NCBI GenBank assembly: GCA_020216745.1
Contig: JAIWNQ010000140.1
Span: 1 to 10,000 of the forward strand
Origin: Candidatus Hydrogenedens sp.
GTDB taxonomy: Bacteria > Hydrogenedentota > Hydrogenedentia > Hydrogenedentales > Hydrogenedentaceae
DNA length: 10,000 nucleotides
Reading direction: 5' to 3'
In this document: positions 1-6,668 of the stretch, piece after piece
Layout of the letters: every line of letters starts with the position of its first letter
How positions within the stretch are numbered: the stretch's first letter is position 1
Notes under the pieces: generated by a model
Databases searched by the model: none
What the model saw: the letters and a program-made list of their open reading frames with translations, nothing else
Told to the model about the DNA's origin: nothing
Translations under genes and position numbers: made by a program

Positions 1-707
1 CTGACAATCAAAATCCGGGGGAAATAGGTAACACATGGCAATTCTATAATAACTTGCCATGGAGTTCTAACCCCATAACTCTGTATCTGCACCCAGAAGG
101 TGTCCTTTTATTAAACGCAGTCGATGTAGAGGAAAGCTTTTCTACATATATATATGATCCCAATGACCCTACCCCATCTAAAGGTGGGAATAACCTAATG
201 CCACCGTCAGGCCCGTATGACCAGCGTGAAATAGAACAAAGAAAGGACATACTCATTTTTACCTCACCGCCATTAAAGACACATCTTACATTAATGGGTC
301 CAATAAAAGTTTATTTATACACCTCGACGGATGTTAAAGATACTGATTTCGGGGCAAGATTTTGTGATGTATACCCTGATGGTAGGTCAATGCTTATGAA
401 TGAAGGTATGGTAAAAGCAAGGTATCGAAAAGATATTAGAACCGAAAACTTTATTAAACCGGGTCAAATTTATGAATATGAGATAGACCTATGGGATACC
501 GCATTAGTTTTGCCACCAGAACACCGTATCCGAATAACTATCATTTCCGCCAGTAATCCTCGATATGAACCTAATCCAAATACTGGTGAGCCGTTTCGGC
601 AACACACTCAATTTATAAAAGCCACAAATAACATTTATCACAGTAAAATATATCCTTCACGTGTAATACTACCAAGAACCGCACCTGAAACACTTGATAT
701 TTTCTAA
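1..707 (+). CDS. CocE/NonD-family (X-Pro dipeptidyl-peptidase-like) hydrolase, C-terminal part; 5' end outside window
   Basis: The reading frame is open from base 3 to a TAA at 705-707 and has no start inside the window, so this is the C-terminal end (about 234 residues) of a longer protein. Visible family signatures are a GNTW...LPW strand at the beginning, LYLHPEG, a DPNDPTPSKGG loop followed by GPYDQRE, then FTSPPL, DTDFGARFCDVYPDGRS, EGMVKARYR, and a late HRIRITIISASNPRYEPNPNTG segment. These are the hallmarks of the C-terminal beta-sandwich of CocE/NonD hydrolases (cocaine esterase, glutaryl-7-ACA acylase, alpha-amino-acid ester hydrolase, X-Pro dipeptidyl-peptidase). In that family the Ser-Asp-His catalytic triad sits in the alpha/beta-hydrolase domain, which here lies off the left edge, so catalytic competence and export signal cannot be judged. 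The likely role is hydrolysis of an ester or amide bond; the substrate is unknown. No convincing hairpin terminator follows; the next gene starts 245 bases later. Confidence 0.9.
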   Translation, partial: DNQNPGEIGNTWQFYNNLPWSSNPITLYLHPEGVLLLNAVDVEESFSTYIYDPNDPTPSKGGNNLMPPSGPYDQREIEQRKDILIFTSPPLKTHLTLMGPIKVYLYTSTDVKDTDFGARFCDVYPDGRSMLMNEGMVKARYRKDIRTENFIKPGQIYEYEIDLWDTALVLPPEHRIRITIISASNPRYEPNPNTGEPFRQHTQFIKATNNIYHSKIYPSRVILPRTAPETLDIF

Positions 708-952
708 ACTGCTGAATAAATACCTCTCATAAAATCTTTTTTTGGAAAAGACACGTTAGTAAGTAAAAAAGACTAATGATACTAAATTTTTATGTGGTTT
801 AACCGTAACAACTTTTTTGATTGAGAGACGTAAATTATGGTAATTTAATATAGATAGGTTAATAAAAATATGGCGCTCTTTTTTAGCACGTTGGAATTAT
901 AAGAATAGAAAGGGTTATTTTTTAAAATTTATAGTTTTAATAGAAATTTATT

Positions 953-1741
953 ATGAATCAAAAGCATGATGTAATAAAACAAAAAAATAAGGAAGTTTTG
1001 GTAGTTATCCCAGCACGATACGGCTCTACACGCTTTCCTGGAAAGATGTTAGCCAATCTATGTGGTTATCCGCTTGTATATTACGCTTATCGTCAGGCAA
1101 AAAAGGCAACTTGTGCCACTGAAGTATTAGTTGCAACAGATGACAAGCGAATAAAAGAAGCGTTAGAACCATTAGGTGTGCCTGTGGTTATGACAAGAGC
1201 AGACCATGCAAGTGGAACAGACCGAATTGCTGAGGTAGCAGAAAAACGAACAGAAGGAATTATCGTTAATGTTCAGGGTGATGAACCACTTTTACCTCCA
1301 GAGTGCATTGATGCAACAGTGCAACCATTACTCCAGAATGATAACATTCAGATGTCTACTGCTTGTCGACCATTAAATGACCCTGAACAAATTCAGAACC
1401 CAAATGTGGTCAAGGTAGTATGTGATAAAAATCAATTAGCACTTTATTTTTCACGTTCTCCAATTCCGTATATTCGAGATGCAGAACAACAACAGAACCT
1501 TGACGGGATTTATTGGCAACATATAGGTCTTTATGTTTACCGTCGTGAATTCCTACTACACATCTCAAAATGTCCACAAACACCTTTAGAAAAGTTAGAA
1601 AAATTAGAACAACTACGAGTCCTGGAACATGGATATTCAATAGCAGTTATTCCTACTGATTATGAAGCGGTGGGTGTCGATACACCGGAAGACCTTATTC
1701 GTGTTGAACAAATATTAAAAGTCAGAGAAAAGGAATTATAG
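953..1741 (+). CDS. kdsB: 3-deoxy-manno-octulosonate cytidylyltransferase (CMP-KDO synthetase)
   Basis: KdsB couples KDO to CMP using CTP, releasing pyrophosphate. CMP-KDO is the activated sugar used by the KDO transferase that builds the lipopolysaccharide inner core. The 262-residue protein carries the nucleotidyltransferase P-loop VIPARYGSTRFPGK at residues 18-31, VNVQGDEPLLPPE at 105-117 (metal-binding Asp), YFSRSPIPYIRD at 165-176, HIGLYVYRREFL at 190-201, the LEKLEQLRVLEHG helix at 215-227 and VGVDTPEDL at 240-248. All are typical of KdsB. The protein is slightly longer than E. coli KdsB because about 12 residues precede the first beta strand. The start is uncertain: ATG 953 has no Shine-Dalgarno sequence, while an AAGGA at 989-993 lies four bases before a TTG at 998-1000 that would give a family-typical N-terminus. 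The stop TAG abuts the pyrG ATG, so the two are almost certainly co-transcribed and translationally coupled. Function is confident; the start is not. Confidence 0.96.
   Translation: MNQKHDVIKQKNKEVLVVIPARYGSTRFPGKMLANLCGYPLVYYAYRQAKKATCATEVLVATDDKRIKEALEPLGVPVVMTRADHASGTDRIAEVAEKRTEGIIVNVQGDEPLLPPECIDATVQPLLQNDNIQMSTACRPLNDPEQIQNPNVVKVVCDKNQLALYFSRSPIPYIRDAEQQQNLDGIYWQHIGLYVYRREFLLHISKCPQTPLEKLEKLEQLRVLEHGYSIAVIPTDYEAVGVDTPEDLIRVEQILKVREKEL
1731..1734 (+). promoter_or_regulatory. Ribosome binding site of pyrG, inside the end of kdsB
   Basis: An AGGA core (within AAAAGGAA) lies in the last codons of kdsB, seven bases before the pyrG ATG at 1742. It is the only plausible ribosome binding site for pyrG and shows that its start is coupled to the end of kdsB translation. 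Confidence 0.6.
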
Positions 1742-3412
1742 ATGACGGATAGAAAAACACCTGTAAAATATATATTCACAACAGGGGGTGTCGTATCCTC
1801 CATTGGTAAAGGAATCGTTTGTGCCAGTTTAGGACTTCTCCTCGAGTCGCGAGGTTATAAGATTGCAATTATGAAGATGGACCCATATATCAATGTAGAC
1901 CCGGGAACAATGAATCCTTTTGAACATGGAGAAGTTTTCGTTACAGATGATGGTACTGAAACTGACCTCGACCTTGGTCACTACCAACGTTTTACAAATG
2001 CAAAATTGAGTCACCGAAGTAATACAACCACAGGGGCAATTTACAATACTGTAATAAAAAAAGAAAGGGATGGGGCTTATTTGGGAAAAACTGTTCAGGT
2101 CATCCCTCATATCACAGATGAAATAAAGAATCGTATTCGTGCACTTACTATTGATGAAGACGACGTGGACATTGCAATTATTGAAATAGGTGGTACGGTC
2201 GGCGATATTGAGGGGTTGCCGTTCTTAGAAGCCTTACGACAATTCCGACTTGAGGTGGGACCAGAGAATTGCTGTTTTATTCATGTCACCCTCGTTCCAT
2301 ATATTGAAGCGGCAAATGAATTAAAAACAAAACCGACACAACACAGTGTTAGAGCCTTGCGTGATATCGGTATTCAACCGAATATTATTATCTGCCGAAC
2401 AGGGAAAAGTAAATTAGAAAAGGAACAAAGACAAAAAGTGGCTCTGTTTTGTGATGTTCCAGAAAAAGCCATTATCAATGCTCAAGATATTTCACCAGTT
2501 TATGCAATTCCTTTAAACTTTAAAGAACAAGACTTGGATGTAACCGTCCTTGATATTCTTGGCTTAGACCGTCGCGAAGGGAACCTCTCCGAATGGATTA
2601 CCATGGTAAACCGACTTACAAACGCAACAGAAGAGGTTCGTATCGCTGCAATCGGCAAATATACAGGACACGGCGATGCTTATAAAAGTATTAACGAAGC
2701 CTTTATCCATGCAGGTATAGCAAATAATTGTAAAGTTATATATCAATGGATTGATTCTGAACGGTTTGAGCCTGGAAAAGAGAAGCCAGAAGAGGTCCTC
2801 AATGGGTACCATGGAATTCTAATAGGACCGGGATTCGGAACACGGGGTATCGAAGGGAAAATTAATGTTGCTCAATATGCCCGTGAAAATAAAATTCCAT
2901 ATTTTGGTATATGTCTGGGCATGCAAGTAGCAGTTATTGAAATTGCTCGAAACTGTCTTGGCTTAAAAGAAGCTCATACAACAGAGGTAAATACACAAAC
3001 ACCACATCCAGTTATTTCCTTACTTACAGAACAGAAGGGTATCTCCTCTAAAGGTGGAACAATGCGATTGGGAGCCTATCCTTGTGAACTACAACCCAAC
3101 ACACATGCCTTTCAAGCATATAAACAACCCCTGATTTATGAACGGCACCGACATCGTTACGAGTTTAACAACGCTTATCGTGAAATGTTCTTATCAAAAG
3201 CAGACCTTATTATTAGTGGCATTCACCACAGAAAATTAATGGATATCGAAGAAGAATTGGTCGAGATTATCGAACTTAGTCCTAAAAAACACCCTTGGTT
3301 CTGTGCCTGCCAGTTCCACCCTGAATTCAAAAGTACACCATTAAAACCACAACCTTTATTTTGTGACTTCATAAAATCAGCATTGGAATATAAAAAAAGA
3401 AATGGAAAATGA
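1742..3412 (+). CDS. pyrG: CTP synthase (glutamine-hydrolysing)
   Basis: PyrG aminates UTP to CTP using ATP and glutamine-derived ammonia, the last step of de novo CTP synthesis in the cytoplasm. At 556 residues it is close to the usual length of about 545. The N-terminal amidoligase domain shows IFTTGGVVSSIGKGI (residues 11-25, ATP P-loop), DPYINVDPGTM (47-57), EHGEVFVTDDGTETDLDLGH (61-80), GGTVGDIEGLPF (150-161) and KTKPTQHSVRALR (195-207). The C-terminal class I glutamine amidotransferase domain has GPGFGTRGIEGK (362-373), nucleophile Cys391 in GICLGMQ, GGTMRLG (438-444), ERHRHRYE (467-474) and the catalytic His526/Glu528 in CQFHPEF. All key residues are present. One small oddity is the segment after ISG at residues 491-493: before ELVEIIEL it is a few residues longer than the usual short SGTSPDG-type loop. 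The gene starts directly on the base after the kdsB stop and its end overlaps the next gene by 11 bases. Feeding CTP to KdsB is the obvious link. Confidence 0.98.
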   Translation: MTDRKTPVKYIFTTGGVVSSIGKGIVCASLGLLLESRGYKIAIMKMDPYINVDPGTMNPFEHGEVFVTDDGTETDLDLGHYQRFTNAKLSHRSNTTTGAIYNTVIKKERDGAYLGKTVQVIPHITDEIKNRIRALTIDEDDVDIAIIEIGGTVGDIEGLPFLEALRQFRLEVGPENCCFIHVTLVPYIEAANELKTKPTQHSVRALRDIGIQPNIIICRTGKSKLEKEQRQKVALFCDVPEKAIINAQDISPVYAIPLNFKEQDLDVTVLDILGLDRREGNLSEWITMVNRLTNATEEVRIAAIGKYTGHGDAYKSINEAFIHAGIANNCKVIYQWIDSERFEPGKEKPEEVLNGYHGILIGPGFGTRGIEGKINVAQYARENKIPYFGICLGMQVAVIEIARNCLGLKEAHTTEVNTQTPHPVISLLTEQKGISSKGGTMRLGAYPCELQPNTHAFQAYKQPLIYERHRHRYEFNNAYREMFLSKADLIISGIHHRKLMDIEEELVEIIELSPKKHPWFCACQFHPEFKSTPLKPQPLFCDFIKSALEYKKRNGK

Positions 3413-4361
3413 GTTAACACCCGATACCTTAGCATGGATTTGTAAAAATGCGGAGCAGGCATGGCAAGAAGGAGACCCTAAGAAACTTCAATTTTGGGAA
3501 GACCAAAAAAAAGAATTTCAGAAAAAATGTTATAAAAAAATAGAGGGACTATCAAAACAAATTTCTATCCTCCAAGCTCAACAGGAACTATTAATTCAGA
3601 AAACTATTAGCAACGAATATACGCCAGAAGAAGCAAATCAACTTAGTCGACAAATTTATCAGTATAAAGAAAAGATACTTAAACAAATACAGTTTTACAA
3701 ACAATTAGCAGAGTTACAGATCACAACCGCTGAATCTGGAATACCACAACCTGCAAGTAACCAACACATTATCCAACAAATAGAAGTACACACAAATTTC
3801 CCAAGAATAATTAATGTGTCAGAATTTCTTTCTCAAATGTGGAAAAAGTTACTACGTAGTATATTTTTAACAAATACAGGACAAATTATTTTATGCTCAA
3901 TCATTCTAATAATAGCGGTATACCTCACATGGACATGGAACACCCGGAATCAACAACCAAAATTTGAATTGCAAACTCCCAAACAAGACAATTTAATAGT
4001 CATTCGGTATGCTAATCATGGCATGTTTAAATCAAAACTATATATAAGTAAGACAAAAAATTGGGATTTTCCACCATATCTATATAGATTAGAATGTTTT
4101 GTAGAACAATCAGAGGAAGGGAAAAAATTACCCATTGAACTGCCCCTCAACTGTTTTTATATAAACGATGCTATTTTATCCCCTCTAATAACAACGACTG
4201 TTGAAGTTCAACCTGGCTCAGAAAAAGAATTGGCAATTGACACACAATGTATCACCCGCACCTTCCCTGAAGCCAAAAAAATCATCCTAAACATTAAAAC
4301 ATTTTACCTTCATAAACAAGTCTTCCACCACATCCTACCATTAGAAGAACCACCCACCTAA
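3402..4361 (+). CDS. Single-pass membrane protein of unknown function with N-terminal coiled-coil-like region
   Basis: I do not recognise this 319-residue protein. The start is well placed: ATG 3402 overlaps the last 11 bases of pyrG in another frame, and no later Met fits the reading frame near the N-terminus. Residues 1-110 are highly charged and rich in Lys, Glu and Gln with few glycines, consistent with long helices or a coiled coil. Residues 111-150 form a linker ending in the basic stretch KKLLR. Residues about 160-178 are one hydrophobic helix (IILCSIILIIAVYLTW). Residues 180-319 are a beta-rich domain with a Pro-rich C-terminus. Basic residues just before the helix predict a cytoplasmic N-terminus and a periplasmic C-terminal domain. 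There is no signal peptide, lipobox or catalytic motif. Co-translation with pyrG suggests it is made together with kdsB and pyrG; a role in envelope assembly would be speculation. It is a real gene (long, coupled, coherent topology), function unknown. Confidence 0.85.
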   Translation: MENELTPDTLAWICKNAEQAWQEGDPKKLQFWEDQKKEFQKKCYKKIEGLSKQISILQAQQELLIQKTISNEYTPEEANQLSRQIYQYKEKILKQIQFYKQLAELQITTAESGIPQPASNQHIIQQIEVHTNFPRIINVSEFLSQMWKKLLRSIFLTNTGQIILCSIILIIAVYLTWTWNTRNQQPKFELQTPKQDNLIVIRYANHGMFKSKLYISKTKNWDFPPYLYRLECFVEQSEEGKKLPIELPLNCFYINDAILSPLITTTVEVQPGSEKELAIDTQCITRTFPEAKKIILNIKTFYLHKQVFHHILPLEEPPT

Positions 4362-4519
4362 AAAATTTTTCTTCAATTATCTTAACACCTTCCTTACTGT
4401 GTTCGTTATGTTTATTTGGATGTCTCAAATAATATAAAATCATTAAATTCAATAGTTATTAAGCAATTTTGATTTTGGAACAGTATTACACATTACTAAA
4501 CACTTAAATTGGAGTTTAG

Positions 4520-5347
4520 ATGAGTAAGGGACGTTTGAAAATAATTCATATTACAGATTTGCATTTTTATGAATTTCCAAAAAATATGTTAAGTTTATTT
4601 AATAAACGGATATTAGGTTGTTTAAATTGGGAACTTAATCGTAAAAAGAGATTCGATTTCACACGTGTGGAACAGTTTTTAAAGGTACTCAATCAATATA
4701 AAAATTCTGCCGTAATGATATCTGGTGATTTAACTGTAACTGCTCATGAAAAAGAATTCTATCTTGCTAAGAGATTTATTGATAACATTCGTATGGGTGG
4801 TTTTCCCGTTTATGTTATTCCTGGGAATCATGACTACTACACGTTTGAGGCGGTTCGGAGAAGGCGATATGAAACCATCTTCAAGGAATATTGCCTATCA
4901 GATGCATATCCAACAGTTATTCCATCATCCGACGGCACATCACTCGTCTTTCTACACACTGTCCGTCCCAATATTATTTCTTCTCGCGGTGAAATAGATA
5001 ACGAGCAGATACAAAAACTCAAGGAGATAGTCTCATCTCTAAAAAGTCCATCTATTGTTTGTGGTCACTATCCCATTTTGTACCAGACCCCAGAGTATTA
5101 TTCGTCATACTCACGTAGGCTCAAAAATGCAGATTCGCTTCGCAAAGTGCTTATACAAACTAAAGTTCCGCTACTCTATATTGCGGGGCATGTTCACCAT
5201 TATAGTTTGAACAGAGATGAGGTCAATCCACTTGTTACTTATCTATGTTCACCTCCTCTTTTTTATTCACAGCAAAGGAACGGTGGTTATTGTGAAATAA
5301 CTATAGAAAATAACCAATTCCATATACAGTTGAAAAACCTATATTAG
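4520..5347 (+). CDS. Calcineurin-like metallophosphoesterase
   Basis: The 275-residue protein has the full two-metal phosphoesterase motif set in order: DLH with Asp13 and His15, GDL with Asp70, PGNHDYY with Asn103 and His104, CGHYP with His183, and AGHVHH with His224 and His226. Members hydrolyse phosphomonoesters or phosphodiesters, or pyrophosphate linkages in lipid precursors. Between the first two motifs lies an insert with NKRILGCLNWELNRKKRFD (residues 28-46), rich in basic and aromatic residues, which could contact a membrane or a nucleotide-lipid. No signal peptide or transmembrane helix is visible, so it is probably cytoplasmic or membrane-peripheral. ATG 4520 is supported by GGAG at 4511-4514, five bases upstream. 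It follows a 158-base spacer and is followed by a 95-base spacer, so it is probably its own transcription unit. The general class is secure. The substrate is not: cyclic nucleotides and UDP-diacylglucosamine are both possible. Confidence 0.93.
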   Translation: MSKGRLKIIHITDLHFYEFPKNMLSLFNKRILGCLNWELNRKKRFDFTRVEQFLKVLNQYKNSAVMISGDLTVTAHEKEFYLAKRFIDNIRMGGFPVYVIPGNHDYYTFEAVRRRRYETIFKEYCLSDAYPTVIPSSDGTSLVFLHTVRPNIISSRGEIDNEQIQKLKEIVSSLKSPSIVCGHYPILYQTPEYYSSYSRRLKNADSLRKVLIQTKVPLLYIAGHVHHYSLNRDEVNPLVTYLCSPPLFYSQQRNGGYCEITIENNQFHIQLKNLY

Positions 5348-5438
5348 TTTCCCTCCTTTAAATAATTAGAAAAACCAAAAGAATATTTTATAAATGTTTT
5401 CAATATAATACATAAATTGAATAATAACCAACTTAAAT

Positions 5439-5443
5439 AAGGA
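5439..5443 (+). promoter_or_regulatory. Ribosome binding site that selects the ATG at 5452
   Basis: AAGGA lies eight bases before the ATG at 5452. It overlaps the upstream in-frame ATG at 5443, which it therefore cannot serve. This favours 5452 as the true start and gives a clean twin-arginine signal peptide beginning MKRLSRR. Confidence 0.65.
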
Positions 5444-5451
5444 TGGAATAT

Positions 5452-6648
5452 ATGAAAAGGTTAAGTCGCCGTAGTTTTTTTACGATAACCTCGTTGGGAA
5501 TTCCAGGTTTAGGTCTATTAGGAAGTTCACAAATACCACCATTTACCTTATCATCAAATCGTATTCCAGTTATTGACATAACAGACCTATATCATCCACC
5601 CCAGGATTTTGGTGATACAGTTGATTTAATTTTCCCCTATGCGATTCCAGAGATAGACCTATTAGGTGTGTTGCTGGATGTTAGCCAACGGTATCGCACC
5701 AAATATAAGGGGGAAGGTGAGCAGGGATGGTATAATGACCCAACAGGAGGCAGAGAGCCAGGTGTTATTCCTGTCTGGCAGTTAAATTATCTATTCGACC
5801 GTGCAGTGCCATGTGCTCCATGTCCATTTGTACCGATGACAAGAACGTCAGACCCTCAAACGATACGTGGCGTATTTGAAAATCAAGGAATACAACTTTT
5901 CAAATCGTTATTAGAGCAATCCTCGCAACCTGTAGAAGTAGTGTCCTTCGGTTCAGCACGACCTATCGCGGTTGCAATGAACCAATTCCCAGAGTTGCTC
6001 CGCAAAAAAGTAAAGCGATTCCATCTTTGTGCAGGCTCATATCCGCCTAGCAAACTACTGGAATGGAATGTAAAGTTAGACCCTGAAGCCTTTATCCGTG
6101 TCCTTTCCGCAGACATTCCAATATACATCTATCCCTGTGCCGATAAGGATAGTGCATTCGCTTTGGGTAATTATAATACCTATTGGCTTATGCCTAATCT
6201 TGAATTTATGAAGGAAATAGACCCACGTTTACTCCGTTACCTTGTATATTCCCATAGCCGTTCCAATCGTGTAGACTTCTTACAAGTATTGGAAGAAGAA
6301 CCGTCTGAAGCGGACAAAAATGCTCTGTTTCAAAGGTCACATAATGTCTGGGAAACGGATGTATGGTTAGAAGTAAGTAAACGGATCCTTGTTCAACGTG
6401 CAGATGGAAGTTATCAGATAATCCCCACTTCAGAACGAAAAGCCAGTGACCGAACTATCTCTCCATCTTTTATCCCCATTCATTTTAAGCCATTTCCTGA
6501 TGGCAATTTTGAAATTGAACAGGTATCAAAAGCAACTCCACATCGCTTATTTTATCGTTCTAATCCTGAAGAACATCAAAAAGCATTATGCGACGCATGG
6601 CCTAAATTGTATAAAACTTTCAAAACAGTCCCCCATAAATTTGATTAA
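5452..6648 (+). CDS. Tat-exported nucleoside-hydrolase-like protein
   Basis: With the start at 5452 the protein has 398 residues (an upstream in-frame ATG at 5443 would add three). It begins with a twin-arginine signal: SRRSFF at residues 5-10, then a Gly/Leu-rich hydrophobic stretch to about residue 25, so export as a folded protein is likely. The rest resembles the inosine/uridine-preferring nucleoside hydrolase fold. Support comes from PEIDLLGVLLDV (66-77), VEVVSFGSARPIAVAM (161-176) in the place of the usual LGPLTNIA strand-helix, FPELLRKKVKRFHLCAGS (179-196), and EWNVKLDPEAFIRVL (204-218), which closely matches the FN-x-x-x-DPEA substrate-binding segment. The canonical DTDPGxDDA calcium motif is absent; instead residues 42-58 carry several aspartates (D42, D45, D52, D55, D58) with an insertion. 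A late His297 in SHNVWETD may replace the usual C-terminal His/Asp. It may therefore bind metal differently or act on another glycoside. The fold is likely; the substrate and activity are unknown. Confidence 0.75.
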   Translation: MKRLSRRSFFTITSLGIPGLGLLGSSQIPPFTLSSNRIPVIDITDLYHPPQDFGDTVDLIFPYAIPEIDLLGVLLDVSQRYRTKYKGEGEQGWYNDPTGGREPGVIPVWQLNYLFDRAVPCAPCPFVPMTRTSDPQTIRGVFENQGIQLFKSLLEQSSQPVEVVSFGSARPIAVAMNQFPELLRKKVKRFHLCAGSYPPSKLLEWNVKLDPEAFIRVLSADIPIYIYPCADKDSAFALGNYNTYWLMPNLEFMKEIDPRLLRYLVYSHSRSNRVDFLQVLEEEPSEADKNALFQRSHNVWETDVWLEVSKRILVQRADGSYQIIPTSERKASDRTISPSFIPIHFKPFPDGNFEIEQVSKATPHRLFYRSNPEEHQKALCDAWPKLYKTFKTVPHKFD

Positions 6649-6668
6649 ATGTTATATATTTATACTTT

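Noticed and set aside
735..751. Short inverted repeat TCTTTT / AAAAGA with a five-base loop after the first gene, as a terminator
   Set aside because: The stem has only six pairs, one of them G-C, and no T tract follows the right arm. It is what chance gives in such AT-rich DNA.
817..851. Promoter-like TTGATT/TTGAGA and TAATTT/TTTAAT/TAATAT boxes upstream of kdsB
   Set aside because: Several overlapping weak combinations with different spacers are possible and none stands out, and the distance to the kdsB start is about 100 bases. Not specific enough to call.
870..902. Ten-codon reading frame (MALFFSTLEL) ahead of kdsB as a leader peptide
   Set aside because: It has no good ribosome binding site, no run of a regulatory amino acid and no following attenuator hairpin.
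4344..4374. GAAGAA / TTCTTC inverted repeat spanning the stop of the membrane-protein gene as a terminator
   Set aside because: A six-pair stem with a 19-base loop is unlikely to fold stably, and no T tract follows.
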